Assembly: GCF_913776365.1 (NCBI RefSeq)
Contig: NZ_CAJYMO010000168.1
Coordinates: 1 to 37,742, forward strand
Direction of reading: 5' to 3'
DNA length: 37,742 nt
Source: an uncultured Chryseobacterium sp.
GTDB taxonomy: Bacteria > Bacteroidota > Bacteroidia > Flavobacteriales > Weeksellaceae
Shown: piece after piece, positions 22,699 through 34,000 of the stretch
How the letters are laid out: every line of letters starts with the position of its first letter
Numbering within the stretch: the stretch's first letter is position 1
Program-made: the position numbers and the translations under genes
Notes under the pieces: generated by a model
Told to the model about the DNA's origin: nothing
The model's input: only the letters and a program-made list of their open reading frames with translations
Databases searched by the model: none

Positions 22699-23157
22699 TT
22701 ATCCGTTAAAGATTATTTTTTTCTTGATGGAATAGTTCAGGATGGAGACCAGCAGGATGGCCGCAATCTTACTGATGATCTCAGGACTAAGTGTGTAGAC
22801 AACCAGATTGATGTTATCCTTAAATATATAGCTGTAAAAAATCTGGAAGAAACCAAGGCTTAATAAGGTGGAGATAAACGAAACGAGCATGAAATAGGCA
22901 AATTCCTTTCTCTTGGAATGCTTGCCGCGCTCGAAAACAAACCAGATGCTCAGAAAATAATTGCTGATGATGCCACAGCTGGTAGAGAATATATTGCTCA
23001 GGGGATAATGTATTCCGTGAAAATTTGTCTCGCGAGGAAAAAAATGGGGGATGGAAGTACTGAAAAACTTAAAACTCCCGATTTCCACGACAGCGCTCAG
23101 CCCTCCGGCGATAATAAAAAACAGCACCTGTTTCTGGCGTAATAGCAAATCTCTCAT
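22699..23157 (-). CDS. GtrA-family membrane protein
   Basis: 152 residues from the ATG at 23155-23157 (MRDLLLRQKQ). The frame extends to a TTG at 23178, but that overlaps the promoter box, so the ATG is chosen. Four hydrophobic spans (near 11-31, 47-67, 80-100 and 118-140) and the start VLFFIIAGGLSAVVEIGSF fit GtrA/DPMS-type proteins, which are thought to help move polyprenyl-linked sugars across the membrane. No glycosyltransferase partner is adjacent; the downstream neighbour is the PlsC gene. Confidence 0.85.
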   Translation of the reverse strand: MRDLLLRQKQVLFFIIAGGLSAVVEIGSFKFFSTSIPHFFPRETNFHGIHYPLSNIFSTSCGIISNYFLSIWFVFERGKHSKRKEFAYFMLVSFISTLLSLGFFQIFYSYIFKDNINLVVYTLSPEIISKIAAILLVSILNYSIKKKIIFNG

Positions 23158-23175
23158 TCGATGGGATATAATGTG

Positions 23176-23183
23176 CAAATTTA
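23176..23183 (-). promoter_or_regulatory. -7 promoter box of the GtrA-plsC operon
   Basis: Minus-strand TAAATTTG, 18 bases before the ATG at 23157. Confidence 0.5.
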
Positions 23184-23389
23184 TAACTATATGTTAAACC
23201 CTGAAAAAAGATGTTAAATATTTTTTTAGCAGGAAAATAATTTCTAAATTTAATTTTCACAACGAAGCCACCTATACCTGATAATAGGATCATTGTCAAT
23301 TGTTTAGATTGATGGTTTTTTTATCTTGTAATATATCACTGAAGGTTTATAACCTGATCTTTCCACATTCAATTTTTAATATCATTTGT

Positions 23390-23653
23390 ATGAAACGTCA
23401 AAACAGATACAGGAAATTCCAGCTCCAGCAGGAAAATATCGAAGCCCTTGAAAGAGAAAATTCGCGTTTTAAACGGGTTTATTCGGAATATGAGAATATG
23501 TCCGATGAATTATGGAATCTTGAAAGTTCACCTACCCAACCGGTGCCGGATGACTTTATCGATGCCATGATCCTGCAGACTTCTTATTTAGAAGAAGAAA
23601 TCGAAGACTGGCTGGTACGGTTCAGCCATGGAAGGACTGAAGTAAATTCATAA
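23390..23653 (+). CDS. Small charged, helical protein of unknown function
   Basis: 87 codons from the ATG at 23390; an open frame extends to 23300 but the extra codons look non-coding. The product is highly charged: a basic N terminus (MKRQNRYRKFQLQQ), then a helical Glu-rich stretch with coiled-coil character (ENIEALERENSRFKRVYSEY), a Pro break (TQPVPDD), and a second acidic helix (YLEEEIEDWLVRF). It is soluble and has no motif that I recognise. A hairpin at 23723 probably ends the message. Confidence 0.65.
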   Translation: MKRQNRYRKFQLQQENIEALERENSRFKRVYSEYENMSDELWNLESSPTQPVPDDFIDAMILQTSYLEEEIEDWLVRFSHGRTEVNS

Positions 23654-23722
23654 ACTGTATTTTAAGCATTTAATACCGTTCCAGCTTACATTTTATAAAA
23701 AGACAATCCGTTTCCGGATCAT

Positions 23723-23753
23723 AAATTCCTTTCAGGTATTGAGAGGAATTTTA
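23723..23753 (+). terminator. Hairpin after the small helical protein gene
   Basis: A 12-bp stem with one wobble (23723-23734 with 23740-23751) and loop GGTAT. The T run is short. Confidence 0.5.
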
Positions 23754-23886
23754 TGTGATGGGCCGGAAACACAGCCGGCAGCTCCTCCCGGATTTAATCT
23801 TCTGATGTTCTGAAACAACACATATGTCATGTCCATAATCGGTCATCTTATAAGATAAATTCATAATTTAGCACCCTTAAACTAAA

Positions 23887-24747
23887 ATGGAAAATATGGT
23901 TGCTATTGTTGACAGTGGTTCTACAAAATCAGACTGGGTCATTCTGGACGATTTTAAAAAGGTATTCCTGAAAACGGAAACCATCGGTTTTAATCCGAAT
24001 TTCATCAGCAGGGAACTCATCGTTCCGGAAATCGAGAGCAACACGAGCTTAACCACGCTCAAAAATTCCATTAAGAAAATCTACTTTTACGGTTCCGGAT
24101 GCGGGGTACAGCAGAACTGTGATACCATTATCCATGAACTGGGACGGGTATTCACCCATGCGGAAATCATCGTGAAAGAAGACCTTACCGCTGCAGCCTA
24201 TGCGGCATACAGGGGAACACCCGCCATTGTCTGCATTCTGGGAACCGGTTCGAATTCATGTTATTTCGACGGTGCGGATATAAAAATACAGTTGCCTTCC
24301 CTCGGATTTCTGGTAGGAGACGAAGGGAGCGGAAGTGCCATCGGAAAGCAGTTGGTAAGGAGATTCTTTATGCAGAAGCTTCCGCAGGATTTATCATCGG
24401 CTTTTGAAGAAACGTATAAGCTGACGGTGGAGGAAGCCCTGAAAAACATGTACCATACCACAAGGCCGAATGCCTATCTGGCGGATTTCAATAAATTTGT
24501 AGTGGAAAGAAGAGACCATCCGTATCTCCGGAAAATGGTTTTCGATGAAATGCTGAACTTTTTCGACTACCAGGTGCTGCCTTATAAAGAAGCTGCTGCT
24601 GCAGAAATCAATTTTATCGGTTCCATTGCCTATTATTATGAGGAGATTCTCCGCGCCGCTGCGGCGGAGCTTCAGCTGAACGTAGGGCAGATTGTCCAGA
24701 AGCCGATTGAAAGCCTGGTCAGCTACCATATCCAATATATTCTTTAA
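23887..24747 (+). CDS. BadF/BcrA-type ATPase, N-acetylglucosamine kinase-like
   Basis: 286 residues. A sugar kinase of the ASKHA fold; the closest known activity is phosphorylation of N-acetylglucosamine or another amino sugar in the cytoplasm. Phosphate-1 motif AIVDSGSTKSDW (residues 6-17), a glycine-rich YGSGCG near 72, phosphate-2 CILGTGSNSCYF near 118-129 and VGDEGSGSAIG near 142-152 match the BadF/BadG/BcrA/BcrD family. Members of this length in Bacteroidota are usually annotated as N-acetylglucosamine kinase-like; the substrate is inferred. The malic enzyme gene starts 22 bases after its stop. Confidence 0.88.
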   Translation: MENMVAIVDSGSTKSDWVILDDFKKVFLKTETIGFNPNFISRELIVPEIESNTSLTTLKNSIKKIYFYGSGCGVQQNCDTIIHELGRVFTHAEIIVKEDLTAAAYAAYRGTPAIVCILGTGSNSCYFDGADIKIQLPSLGFLVGDEGSGSAIGKQLVRRFFMQKLPQDLSSAFEETYKLTVEEALKNMYHTTRPNAYLADFNKFVVERRDHPYLRKMVFDEMLNFFDYQVLPYKEAAAAEINFIGSIAYYYEEILRAAAAELQLNVGQIVQKPIESLVSYHIQYIL

Positions 24748-24769
24748 ATTTAATAAAACAACTTTCTAT

Positions 24770-27064
24770 ATGTCAAGCAAAACCCAACGCGACGAAAAGA
24801 ACTTTAATCAGGCCGCATTAGATTACCATAAAAACGAACCTAAAGGAAAAATCGAAGTGATTCCTTCGAAGCCGCATTCTTCCCAGCGGGATCTGTCACT
24901 CGCATATTCTCCGGGGGTGGCCGTTCCTTGTATGGAAATCCATCACCATCCGGAAACGGTATATGAGTATACGGGTAAAGGAAACCTGGTGGCCGTCATT
25001 TCCAACGGAACGGCTGTACTGGGACTGGGGGATATCGGTGCCGAAGCCTCAAAGCCCGTTATGGAAGGAAAAGGACTGCTGTTCAAGATTTTTGCCGACA
25101 TCAACGTATTCGATATCGAAATCAACGAAAAGGACCCTGATAAATTCATTGATATCGTAAAAGGGATCGCTCCTACATTCGGGGGCATCAACCTGGAAGA
25201 CATCAAGGCTCCCGAAGCATTCTATATTGAGCAGCGGTTGAAGGAAGAACTGGATATCCCGCTGATGCATGACGATCAGCACGGGACGGCAATCATCTCG
25301 GCCGCCGCACTTCTGAACTCACTGCAGATTGCCAATAAAAAAATCGAAGAGGTGAAAATGGTGGTGAACGGAGCCGGAGCAGCGGCCATTGCCTGTACCA
25401 ACCTCTACATTTCTTTAGGCCTGAAGAGAGAAAATGTGCTGATGTGCGACAGCAAAGGCGTAATCAATCATAAAAGGGAAAACCTGACCCCGGAAAAACT
25501 GGACTTTATTGCCCAGACCGATATTGAAACCCTGGAAGATGCCGTAAAGGGATCGGATGTTTTTGTAGGTTTATCCAAAGGAAATGTGATGACTGCCGAG
25601 ATGCTGCTGAGCATGAATGAAAACCCGATTGTTTTCGCTCTTGCCAATCCGGATCCGGAAATTGCTTATGACCTGGCCCTCGAGACCCGCAAAGATGTTA
25701 TCATGGCTACCGGAAGAAGTGATTACCCTAACCAGGTAAACAACGTTCTCGGATTCCCGTATATTTTCCGCGGTGCCCTGGATGTACAGGCCAAAGGGAT
25801 CAATGAAGCAATGAAGCTGGCAGCGGTAAAAGCCATTGCCGATCTTGCCAAAGAACCGGTACCCGAAGCGGTGATCCTGGCATACAATATCCAAAACCTG
25901 CAGTTCGGAAGGGAATATTTTATTCCGAAGCCTTTTGATAACCGGCTGATCACCAAGGTGTCCAGCGCAGTGGCTAAGGCGGCTGTAGAAAGCGGGATTG
26001 CCAGAAAAACCATCACCGATTTCGAAGAGTACGAAAACCAGCTGCTTGACAGGATGGGAAGGGATGAAAAACTGGTAAGGATGATGCAGAACCGGGCCAA
26101 AGCCAATCCGAAAAGGATTACTTTAGGAAATGCCGAAGAATACAATGTTCTCAAAGCCGCCCAGATCCTCTATGAAGAAGGAATTGCCTTCCCGAGCCTT
26201 TTAGGAAATAAAAAATACGTAAAAGAGCAGATGGAGCGTTTTGGGATTGAACTGGATATTCCGATCATCGACCCGAGTGACGACGACCAGAAGGAGAACA
26301 GGAAAAGATACCGGGAAACCCTTTGGAAACTCCGCCAGAGAAAAGGGATGAATGAGTACAAAGCCAAAAGATTTGTCCGCCAGCGTGATTATTTCGGACC
26401 GCTGATGCTGAAGCACGGAGATACGGACGGGCTGATTGTCGGGTTCTCAAAGAACTACGCATCTGTGCTGAGGCCTGTACTCGAAATCATTGAAAAAGAT
26501 AAAGGGGTTGATAAGGTAGCAGCCATGATGATGATCCTTTCCGAAAAGAAGCCGATTTTCTTCGCCGATACCTCCATCAACCAGAACCCTACTGCAGAAG
26601 ACCTGGTGAATATTGCAAAAATGGCTGAGTTTACCGTGAAATCCTTTGCCATCGAGCCAAGGATTGCCATGCTGGGCTTTGAAAACTTTGCCGGCATCTC
26701 CGAAACGTCCAAGAAAGTGGCCAAAGCAGTAAGCATCCTTCATGAAAAATATCCGAAGATGATCGTGGACGGAGAAATCCAGCCGGATTTTGCGATGAAT
26801 GCCGACCACCTCAGCGATTACCCGTTCTCCAAACTGGGGACTACGCCGGCAAACACCTTTGTATTCCCGAACCTTGAAAGCGCCAACCTTTCCTACAAGA
26901 TCATCAGGGGAATGAAGACCGCTCCGGTAATCGGCCCGATCCTGATGGGACTGAAGCAGCCGGTGCACGTGCTGCAGATGCGTTCCAGCGTGGACGAAAT
27001 CGTCAACCTGGCCACCATTGCCGTACTGGATGCGCAGCGGAGAGAGAAGAAAGACAAGAAATAA
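24770..27064 (+). CDS. maeB: NADP-dependent malic enzyme with phosphotransacetylase-like C-terminal domain
   Basis: 764 residues from the ATG at 24770, the usual size of the MaeB type. Oxidatively decarboxylates malate to pyruvate and makes NADPH. The malic domain includes YSPGVAVPC near 47, [17 protein letters not shown] near 86, the metal/substrate block [13 protein letters not shown] near 136 and HDDQHGTA near 165; the NADP-binding domain has NGAGAAA near 200. From about residue 430 to the end there is a phosphate acetyltransferase-like domain that in this class is regulatory (acetyl-CoA sensing) and not catalytic. The frame is open further upstream into the kinase gene, but that part is a shadow. 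It follows the BadF-type gene closely and has a strong terminator. Confidence 0.96.
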   Translation: MSSKTQRDEKNFNQAALDYHKNEPKGKIEVIPSKPHSSQRDLSLAYSPGVAVPCMEIHHHPETVYEYTGKGNLVAVISNGTAVLGLGDIGAEASKPVMEGKGLLFKIFADINVFDIEINEKDPDKFIDIVKGIAPTFGGINLEDIKAPEAFYIEQRLKEELDIPLMHDDQHGTAIISAAALLNSLQIANKKIEEVKMVVNGAGAAAIACTNLYISLGLKRENVLMCDSKGVINHKRENLTPEKLDFIAQTDIETLEDAVKGSDVFVGLSKGNVMTAEMLLSMNENPIVFALANPDPEIAYDLALETRKDVIMATGRSDYPNQVNNVLGFPYIFRGALDVQAKGINEAMKLAAVKAIADLAKEPVPEAVILAYNIQNLQFGREYFIPKPFDNRLITKVSSAVAKAAVESGIARKTITDFEEYENQLLDRMGRDEKLVRMMQNRAKANPKRITLGNAEEYNVLKAAQILYEEGIAFPSLLGNKKYVKEQMERFGIELDIPIIDPSDDDQKENRKRYRETLWKLRQRKGMNEYKAKRFVRQRDYFGPLMLKHGDTDGLIVGFSKNYASVLRPVLEIIEKDKGVDKVAAMMMILSEKKPIFFADTSINQNPTAEDLVNIAKMAEFTVKSFAIEPRIAMLGFENFAGISETSKKVAKAVSILHEKYPKMIVDGEIQPDFAMNADHLSDYPFSKLGTTPANTFVFPNLESANLSYKIIRGMKTAPVIGPILMGLKQPVHVLQMRSSVDEIVNLATIAVLDAQRREKKDKK

Positions 27065-27084
27065 TATTCCTTTCATATTTATTG

Positions 27085-27117
27085 CAAAAGACTCCATTCC
27101 GGAGTCTTTTGTTTTTT
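27085..27117 (+). terminator. Terminator of maeB
   Basis: Perfect 11-bp stem CAAAAGACTCC/GGAGTCTTTTG with loop ATTCC, then TTTTTT; 20 bases after the stop. Confidence 0.9.
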
Positions 27118-27408
27118 AATTCAGATTAAAGTGTTACCGGTTTCAGACCATTGCTGATCATATTTCCAGCGCGGAAAACCGTAATTGTCTCTTTCATTGC
27201 CGTTAAAATAATTCTATATTCCCCTGCTGTTAAGCCTTTTCTCATTTTCAATTACTGATATCTGTTTGCATTATGCATCTGCTGAATGATAAAACCTGTC
27301 CCATAAGTCAGGTTTTGTATATTTTGAAGGATTCATTGAATACGGCATCAAAAATTAAGTTAAAAATCATTCCTCTGACAAATGAAAACATTAGTTAGTT
27401 TAATTTGC
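27118..27408. other. Intergenic stretch with one unassigned hairpin
   Basis: No gene seen. A perfect 8-bp hairpin AAAACCTG/CAGGTTTT (27291-27298, 27309-27316) is followed by GTATATTTT. It does not follow any gene on this strand. Confidence 0.4.
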
Positions 27409-27416
27409 TATATTTG
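27409..27416 (+). promoter_or_regulatory. -7 promoter box of ruvA-sprA
   Basis: TATATTTG, exact TAnnTTTG, 19 bases before the ruvA ATG. No clear -33 TTG. Confidence 0.55.
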
Positions 27417-27435
27417 GGAGTTTTAAAAATTAATA

Positions 27436-28020
27436 ATGATATTTTCACTACAAGGCATTGTTCAGGAACTTACGCCTACCTACGCAGTGATCAACGTCCA
27501 GGGTGTTGGTTACTATGTAGGGATAAGTTTAATGACTTCGCAGACCCTCACCGCTAACAAAGAAACCGTTTTATTCATCCAGCAGATCATCCGTGAAGAT
27601 GCTCATCTGCTCTTTGGATTCAATACCCGTTCGGAAAAAGAAATGTTTAATCTGCTGATCAGTGTGACCGGAGTAGGCGCTGTTTCCGCCCTCATCCTGT
27701 TATCCACCCTCAGTCTTGATGAGATCGCTTCGGCCATTCTTTCCCGGAACAGTGCTCTCATCCAGAAAGCTAAAGGAATCGGTGCCAAAACTGCTGAGCG
27801 GATCATTGTGGATCTCAAGGATAAAGTACAGAAATTCAGCAATCCGGAAGAAAATATTTCTACGTTTGCGAATAATAAAATCAAGGATGAAGCGTTATCT
27901 GCATTAGAAGTTTTGGGAATTCCGAAGCGGATGAGCGAGAAGCTTGCCGACAGGATTCTGAAACAGGATTCCGATATTTCGATAGAAGAATTGGTAAAAC
28001 AAATTTTAAAAAACATTTAA
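27436..28020 (+). CDS. ruvA: Holliday junction branch migration protein RuvA
   Basis: 194 residues. Binds four-way DNA junctions and loads the RuvB motor in recombinational repair. Domain I is the N-terminal OB barrel (MIFSLQGIVQ, VQGVGYYVGIS); domain II has the two helix-hairpin-helix motifs (SVTGVGAVSALILLS near 75 and KAKGIGAKTAERIIVDLKDK near 110); domain III, which contacts RuvB, is the helical end (EALSALEVLGIPKRMSEKLADRI). The length is normal. sprA follows after only 6 bases, so the two are co-transcribed from the promoter at 27409, an order also known in Flavobacterium. Confidence 0.97.
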   Translation: MIFSLQGIVQELTPTYAVINVQGVGYYVGISLMTSQTLTANKETVLFIQQIIREDAHLLFGFNTRSEKEMFNLLISVTGVGAVSALILLSTLSLDEIASAILSRNSALIQKAKGIGAKTAERIIVDLKDKVQKFSNPEENISTFANNKIKDEALSALEVLGIPKRMSEKLADRILKQDSDISIEELVKQILKNI

Positions 28021-28026
28021 CATTTG

Positions 28027-31000
28027 GTGGCAAATAATAAGTATCTCAACCTATTTCTGTTCCTGTCGTTTCTCTGTGTTTCCGCATTTACTTTTGCACA
28101 GCAGAGACCGCCGGCCCGTGATACAGCAATCATCAAAAAAGATTATCAGCTGGCAGATCCTACCCAATACGAGGCATTCTACGATATCAAAACCGGAATG
28201 TATTTCGTTTATCCTAAGGTAGGAAATACAATAACCGGACCACCTACCGCCATGTCTCCGCAGGATTACAAGGAATTCATGATGGCAGAACAGACCAGGG
28301 CCTATTACAAGGAAAAATCAGACCGCTACAGCCTGATGTTCCGTAAAGATAAAAGCGATGCTGCTCGGAAAGGGCTCATTCCTTCCCTGCAGATTAATAA
28401 CCGGCTTTTTGAAACCATTTTCGGAAGCAATAAGATCGAGATCATCCCATCGGGATATGCTTCTTTCGACTTTGCCGGATTGTACCAGAAGATCGATAAC
28501 CCGCTGATCCTGCCGCAGAACAGGACCAGCTTTACCTTTGATATCGACCAGAGAATTCAGCTCGGGCTCTTAGGGAAAGTAGGGGAAAACCTCCAGCTGA
28601 AGGCCAATTACGATACCCAGAGCGGTTTTGCCTTTGAAAACCGGATGAACCTCGTATGGCAGGCTAAAGGCAGCTGGAAAGACCTTCAGCAGAAAGGGCT
28701 TCAGGATGTTGATAAGCCAAGCGCAGGCGGGGAAGATAAAATCATCAAGCGGGTGGAGTTCGGTAACGTGAACATGCCGTTGTCTACCAGTCTGATCCGC
28801 GGTTCCCAGTCGCTGTTCGGGGTGAAATCGGAGTTCCAGTTAGGGAAAACCTACGGAACCGTTGTCCTTTCACAGCAACAGGGGGAAGCCCGGAATATTA
28901 CCGTCCAGGGCGGCGGCGTGATGAACACCTTCAAGCTGAATGCCATCGATTATGAAGACAACCAGCATTACTTCATCGGCCAGTATTTCCTGAACAGTTA
29001 TGATAATGCGTTGCTGAATTATCCTCAGATCAATTCAAAAATCAGCATTACCCGGATGGAAGTCTGGGTGCTGGATCAGGGGAACAGCAACCTGCAGTAC
29101 CAGAAAAGTATCGTAGGGATCCGGGATCTGGGGGATGCTCCGGGCATCCTTCCGAATAATGACCAGCCCGGCCTTAACCTGTATTCTACCGTAAACGGGT
29201 TACCGGGACTGAGGGATGCCAGTACTGCCTATAATGTCATCAAAGGTGCCAATCTTCCGGTGGCAACAGGAGGAACGGCAACCTATGAGGATGGTGAACA
29301 TTTCATCTTCAATAAAAAAGCAAGAAGGCTGAATGCCAATGAATATATCGTCCAGCCTCAGTTGGGATATATCTCGTTAAATCAGAGACTGAATGACAAC
29401 CAGCTGCTGGGGGTTTCCTTCTCCTATACGGTGAACGGAAGCAACCAGGTATATAAAGTAGGGGAGTTCTCCGAAGAAAGTACCGTACTGGTGACCAAAT
29501 TGCTGAAGCCCAACACTACGGTAAAAACTTCTTCGCCGATGTGGAACCTGATGATGAAGAATATCTATTCTCTGGATGCCGGCCAGGTAAACCAGGACGG
29601 GTTTATCCTGAATGTCCTGTACCGTGACCCGCAGTCCGGAGGTAAGGTAAATTATCTTCCGGTAAACAACAATGACCAGATCCGAAGTCAGCCGCTGATC
29701 AAGCTCCTGAACTGGGACCGTCTGAATGCCAACGGTGACCTTCAGAGCAACGGTGCAACCACCGGGGACGGGATTTTCGACTTTGTAAGCGGAATCACCA
29801 TCCGCCCGGAAACCGGAAAAGTGATTTTTACGAAAGTGCAGCCCTTCGGAAGTTATATCCAGTCCGTTATCGGCAGTAATGATCCGCAGTATGTATTCTC
29901 TGATCTTTACAGCCAGCAGAAGCAGGTGGCAACAAACGGGAATTTGTCACAACGGTATACCATAGAAGGCCGGTATAAAGGAACACAGGGCCAGGGAATC
30001 TCTTTAGGAGCCGTTAACGTCCCGCAGGGGTCGGTAAAAGTTTCCGCAAACGGGGTACAGCTGACCGAGGGAATTGACTATACCGTAGATTATATGCTCG
30101 GTACGGTAACTATCATCAATGAACAGGTGAAGCAGTCCGGCCAGGCCATTAACATCTCACTGGAAAACCAGCTGACCTTCAACACCCAGAGAAAAAGATT
30201 TCTGGGGCTGAACCTGGAAAGAAGATTCAACGAAAACTTCATTTTGGGTGGAACGGTAGTGAACTATTCCGAATCCCCACTGACCCAGAAAGTAAATTAC
30301 GGTCAGGAAGCCGTGAACAACACCATGGCCGGAATCAACCTGATGTACAACAATCAGCTGCCTTTCCTGACGAGGCTGACAGATAAAATCCCGTTGGTCA
30401 ATACGGAGGCGCCGTCCAACCTGAACTTTAAAATGGAGGCCGCCTATCTGCTTCCAGGACTGAATAAGGGAACCAATGACCAGTCCTATATTGATGATTT
30501 TGAACAGACCACCTCTAAAATAACACTGAAGGAACCAACGGCATGGAGCCTTGCCTCTAAACCTGAAAAGAACCAGTCTGATCCGCTTTTTGCAGGAGCC
30601 GGAAAAAACAATACTATTTCGGAAGGGTATGGAAGAGGTTTGCTATCCTGGTATAACATCGACCCAAGATTCTGGGGCGTAGGGGGCCGGGCACCGAACG
30701 GAATTACCCCGCAATCTGTATCCAATCATGCCTCGAGAAGAGTACAGTTCTCGGAAATTTTCAACAACCGGGATTTCGTTGCCGGCGAGCAGACCTATAC
30801 CAATACGTTTGACATCTCCTATTATCCGGCTGAAAAAGGCCCTTATAACTCAAACGCCACACCGGAGACCACGGCACAGCGCTGGGCCGGTATCATGAGA
30901 CCGATTTCGGTATCCAACTTTACCAATTCCAACATCGAATACGTGGAGTTCTGGATGATGGATCCTTATGCGGACGGAACCGTGTTGGGTACTGCTCCGA

Positions 31001-34000
31001 AGCTTTTGCTTCAGCTGGGAAATGTTTCTGAAGATGTTCTGAAAGATGGACAGATGCAATATGAAAACGGGTTGCCGACGCCTTCGGCACCTTCCGTTAC
31101 CACCAACTCGAACTGGGGGATACAGCCGAAGCAGCCGCCGATCCTGTATGCTTTCTCAAGCGAAGGAGCAGAAAGGACAGCCCAGGACTTAGGGTATGAC
31201 GGACTGAGCTCCGATCAGGAAGCCGCTTTATTCGGGAATACTTTCGTGAATCCGGTGACTAATACAGCTGACCCTGCCGTGGATGATTTTGTTTTCTACA
31301 TGTCTGACAGGTTCACCGGCAACCAGGCTGCTTCCGTAGTACAGCGGTATAAGTATTTCAGAGGCCCGGAAGGAAACTCAAGGAGCAATACGCTGGAAGT
31401 GGCTTCCCAGACGCCGGATGCCGAGGATATCAACAGGGATTATAACCTGGATCAAACGGAAAGCTATAATCAGTATGAAGTAAACCTGGATCAGGGAAGC
31501 CTTACCCTGGGTCAGAATAATATCGTTGACGTAAAAACCGTTCAGGCACAGTTCCAGAACGGGCAGACTGAACAGGTAAAATGGTACCTGTTCCGGATCC
31601 CGGTTTCACAATATGTGAAGACGGCAGGGGATGCTGATCCTACTATTCTCAACAATGTGCGTTTTGCAAGACTATTATTGAAAGGCTTTGATCAGACTTC
31701 TACTTTACGTTTTGCTACCATGGATCTTGTAAGGTCCGACTGGAGGAAATACCCTAAAAATATCGCTGTCTTCGGAACAAATACTATTGCAGATCCGGCT
31801 ACTAACGAGGGGTTAAATAATGATACCACGATCGAAAATCTTGAAGTAGGAAGCGTAAATATTGAGGAGAATGCCCTGAACCAGCCGCCTTATGTATTGC
31901 CTCCGGGAATCGACAGGCAGATCCTGAGCGGAAATGCAGGGGCACAGAGACAGAATGAATCTTCATTATACCTGAAAGTAAATTCACTTGGTGTAGGGGA
32001 GGCAAAAGGAGTATTTAAGAATACTTCACTGGATATGAGAAGATATAAAAAACTAAAACTTTTTGTACATACTCATCTTGATCCAAGATCTTCAGATACG
32101 AATATAGGACAGATTGATCCGAAAACAAAATTCTTCATCCGTTTAGGAAGCGATGCTACCGACAATTATTACGAATATGAATCCTCATTAAAGATTACAC
32201 CTATTTCTGCTACTGCACCAATGGAAATCTGGCCGATGGAGAATGAAGTAGACCTGGACATCCAGAATATGGTAGATGCCAAGATCAGAAGGGATAAAAA
32301 TAAGCCTGATGATATTGTAAAAAGAATAATGGATGATGTATTCGATCCTGGAATTACCGATAAAAAACTGTATATAAAAGGTCGTCCAAGCCTTGGAAAT
32401 ATTACAACGATCATGATCGGGATAAGAAACGGATTGTCCAGAACCAGTACGGCTGCTTCTATAGACAGGATCATGTGGGTAAACGAAATCCGGCTTTCCG
32501 AAATTGAGAACGACGGCGGATATGCCGGGAATGCCAGCCTGAATTTCAACCTGGGAGATTTCGCTACAGTGAATACCAGTGCTTCCTATACTTCCGTAGG
32601 ATTCGGGAACATCGATTCCAAGCCGGCAGAAAGGACACAGTCTACCCAATCGGCATTCAGCATCAATACGGCTATCAACGTAGATAAGCTTTTACCGGAA
32701 AAAAGCGGTGTGAAAATTCCGCTGAATTATTCGTATTCGCAGACTATTGAAGATCCGAAATACAATCCGCTGGATACCGATGTTGAATTCAAGAAAGCCG
32801 CGAACCGGGAAGAACTGAAAAAAGTTGCCAGAACCTATACGCAGCAGCGGAGCATCGGAGTGGTGAACATGCATAAGGAAAGGGTAAACCAGAACAGGAA
32901 ACCTAAATTTTATGATGTGGAAAACCTGTCGGTAACCGCCGTATACAACGACGACTTTTTCAGGGATATTTATACCAAAAGAAATTACAGGCAGTACCTG
33001 AGAGGATATGTGGATTATAACTATACCTTCAAACCATGGGTGATCCGTCCGTTCAATAAAATGATCAGCGATACGGCTAAGTCTACCAAATACCTGAGAT
33101 GGGTGAAAGAATTCAACCTGAATCCGATTCCTACAAGGTTCTCCTTCAGAACCGAAGTGGACAGGAATTACAATGAACTGGAGTTCCGGAATATCGATGC
33201 CATTCTGAGCGGTAATTATGCGGATGATTTCGCAGCCATCAAAAACAGAAACTTCTATTTCGGATGGCAGTATGGGTTAGGATTTAATTTTACCAAATCC
33301 CTGAAACTGGAAATCAACTCCGCTACCAGAACCCTGAATGATAATATGGATGTTAACACCATGGACAATACAGCCATCTTCGGAAACGTATTCAGGGCCG
33401 GAAGACCGGTGTTGTATAACCACCGCGTACAGCTGAATTATAAACTGCCGTTCCAATACCTGCCGTACCTTGATTTCATCGATGCCGAACTCGGATACGG
33501 ATTTACCTATAACTGGAATGCGCGGTCAACCGTACTCCTGGCAAGTCCGGAAGGAAGTTTGGGATCCATTGGCCAGAATACCAACGTAATCCAGGCAACG
33601 GGAAGCGCGGACTTTACCAAGTTCTTCGGACAGTTTAAATACTTCAAAAATATTTCTGCAAAACTGCAGAAACGCAAGCAGGAAATAGATTCCCTGAACA
33701 ATGTGTATACCCAGGCGTGGGAAAAAAACAGGTATGCCTATAAAAAATACAAGTTCAGAAACAGATTGACGCCGCTGCAAAGTATGGCCTATCTGCTTAC
33801 CTCTTTCAAACAGCTGGACATCACCTATTCTGAAAATAACGGTACCGTGCTGCCGGGATTATTATCGGCACCGAACTGGTACGGATACGGACAGACCCTG
33901 GGCGGTCCTACCGTAGGATTCCTGCTGGGGTCCCAGGCCGATATCAGAAGGGCCGTTATGGAAAACGGCTGGGTAAGCGGCTCCGATTTTATGACCGATC

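Noticed and set aside
26447..27097. 216-codon minus-strand open frame opposite maeB
   Set aside because: It is fully antisense to a well-conserved gene and has no recognisable domain.
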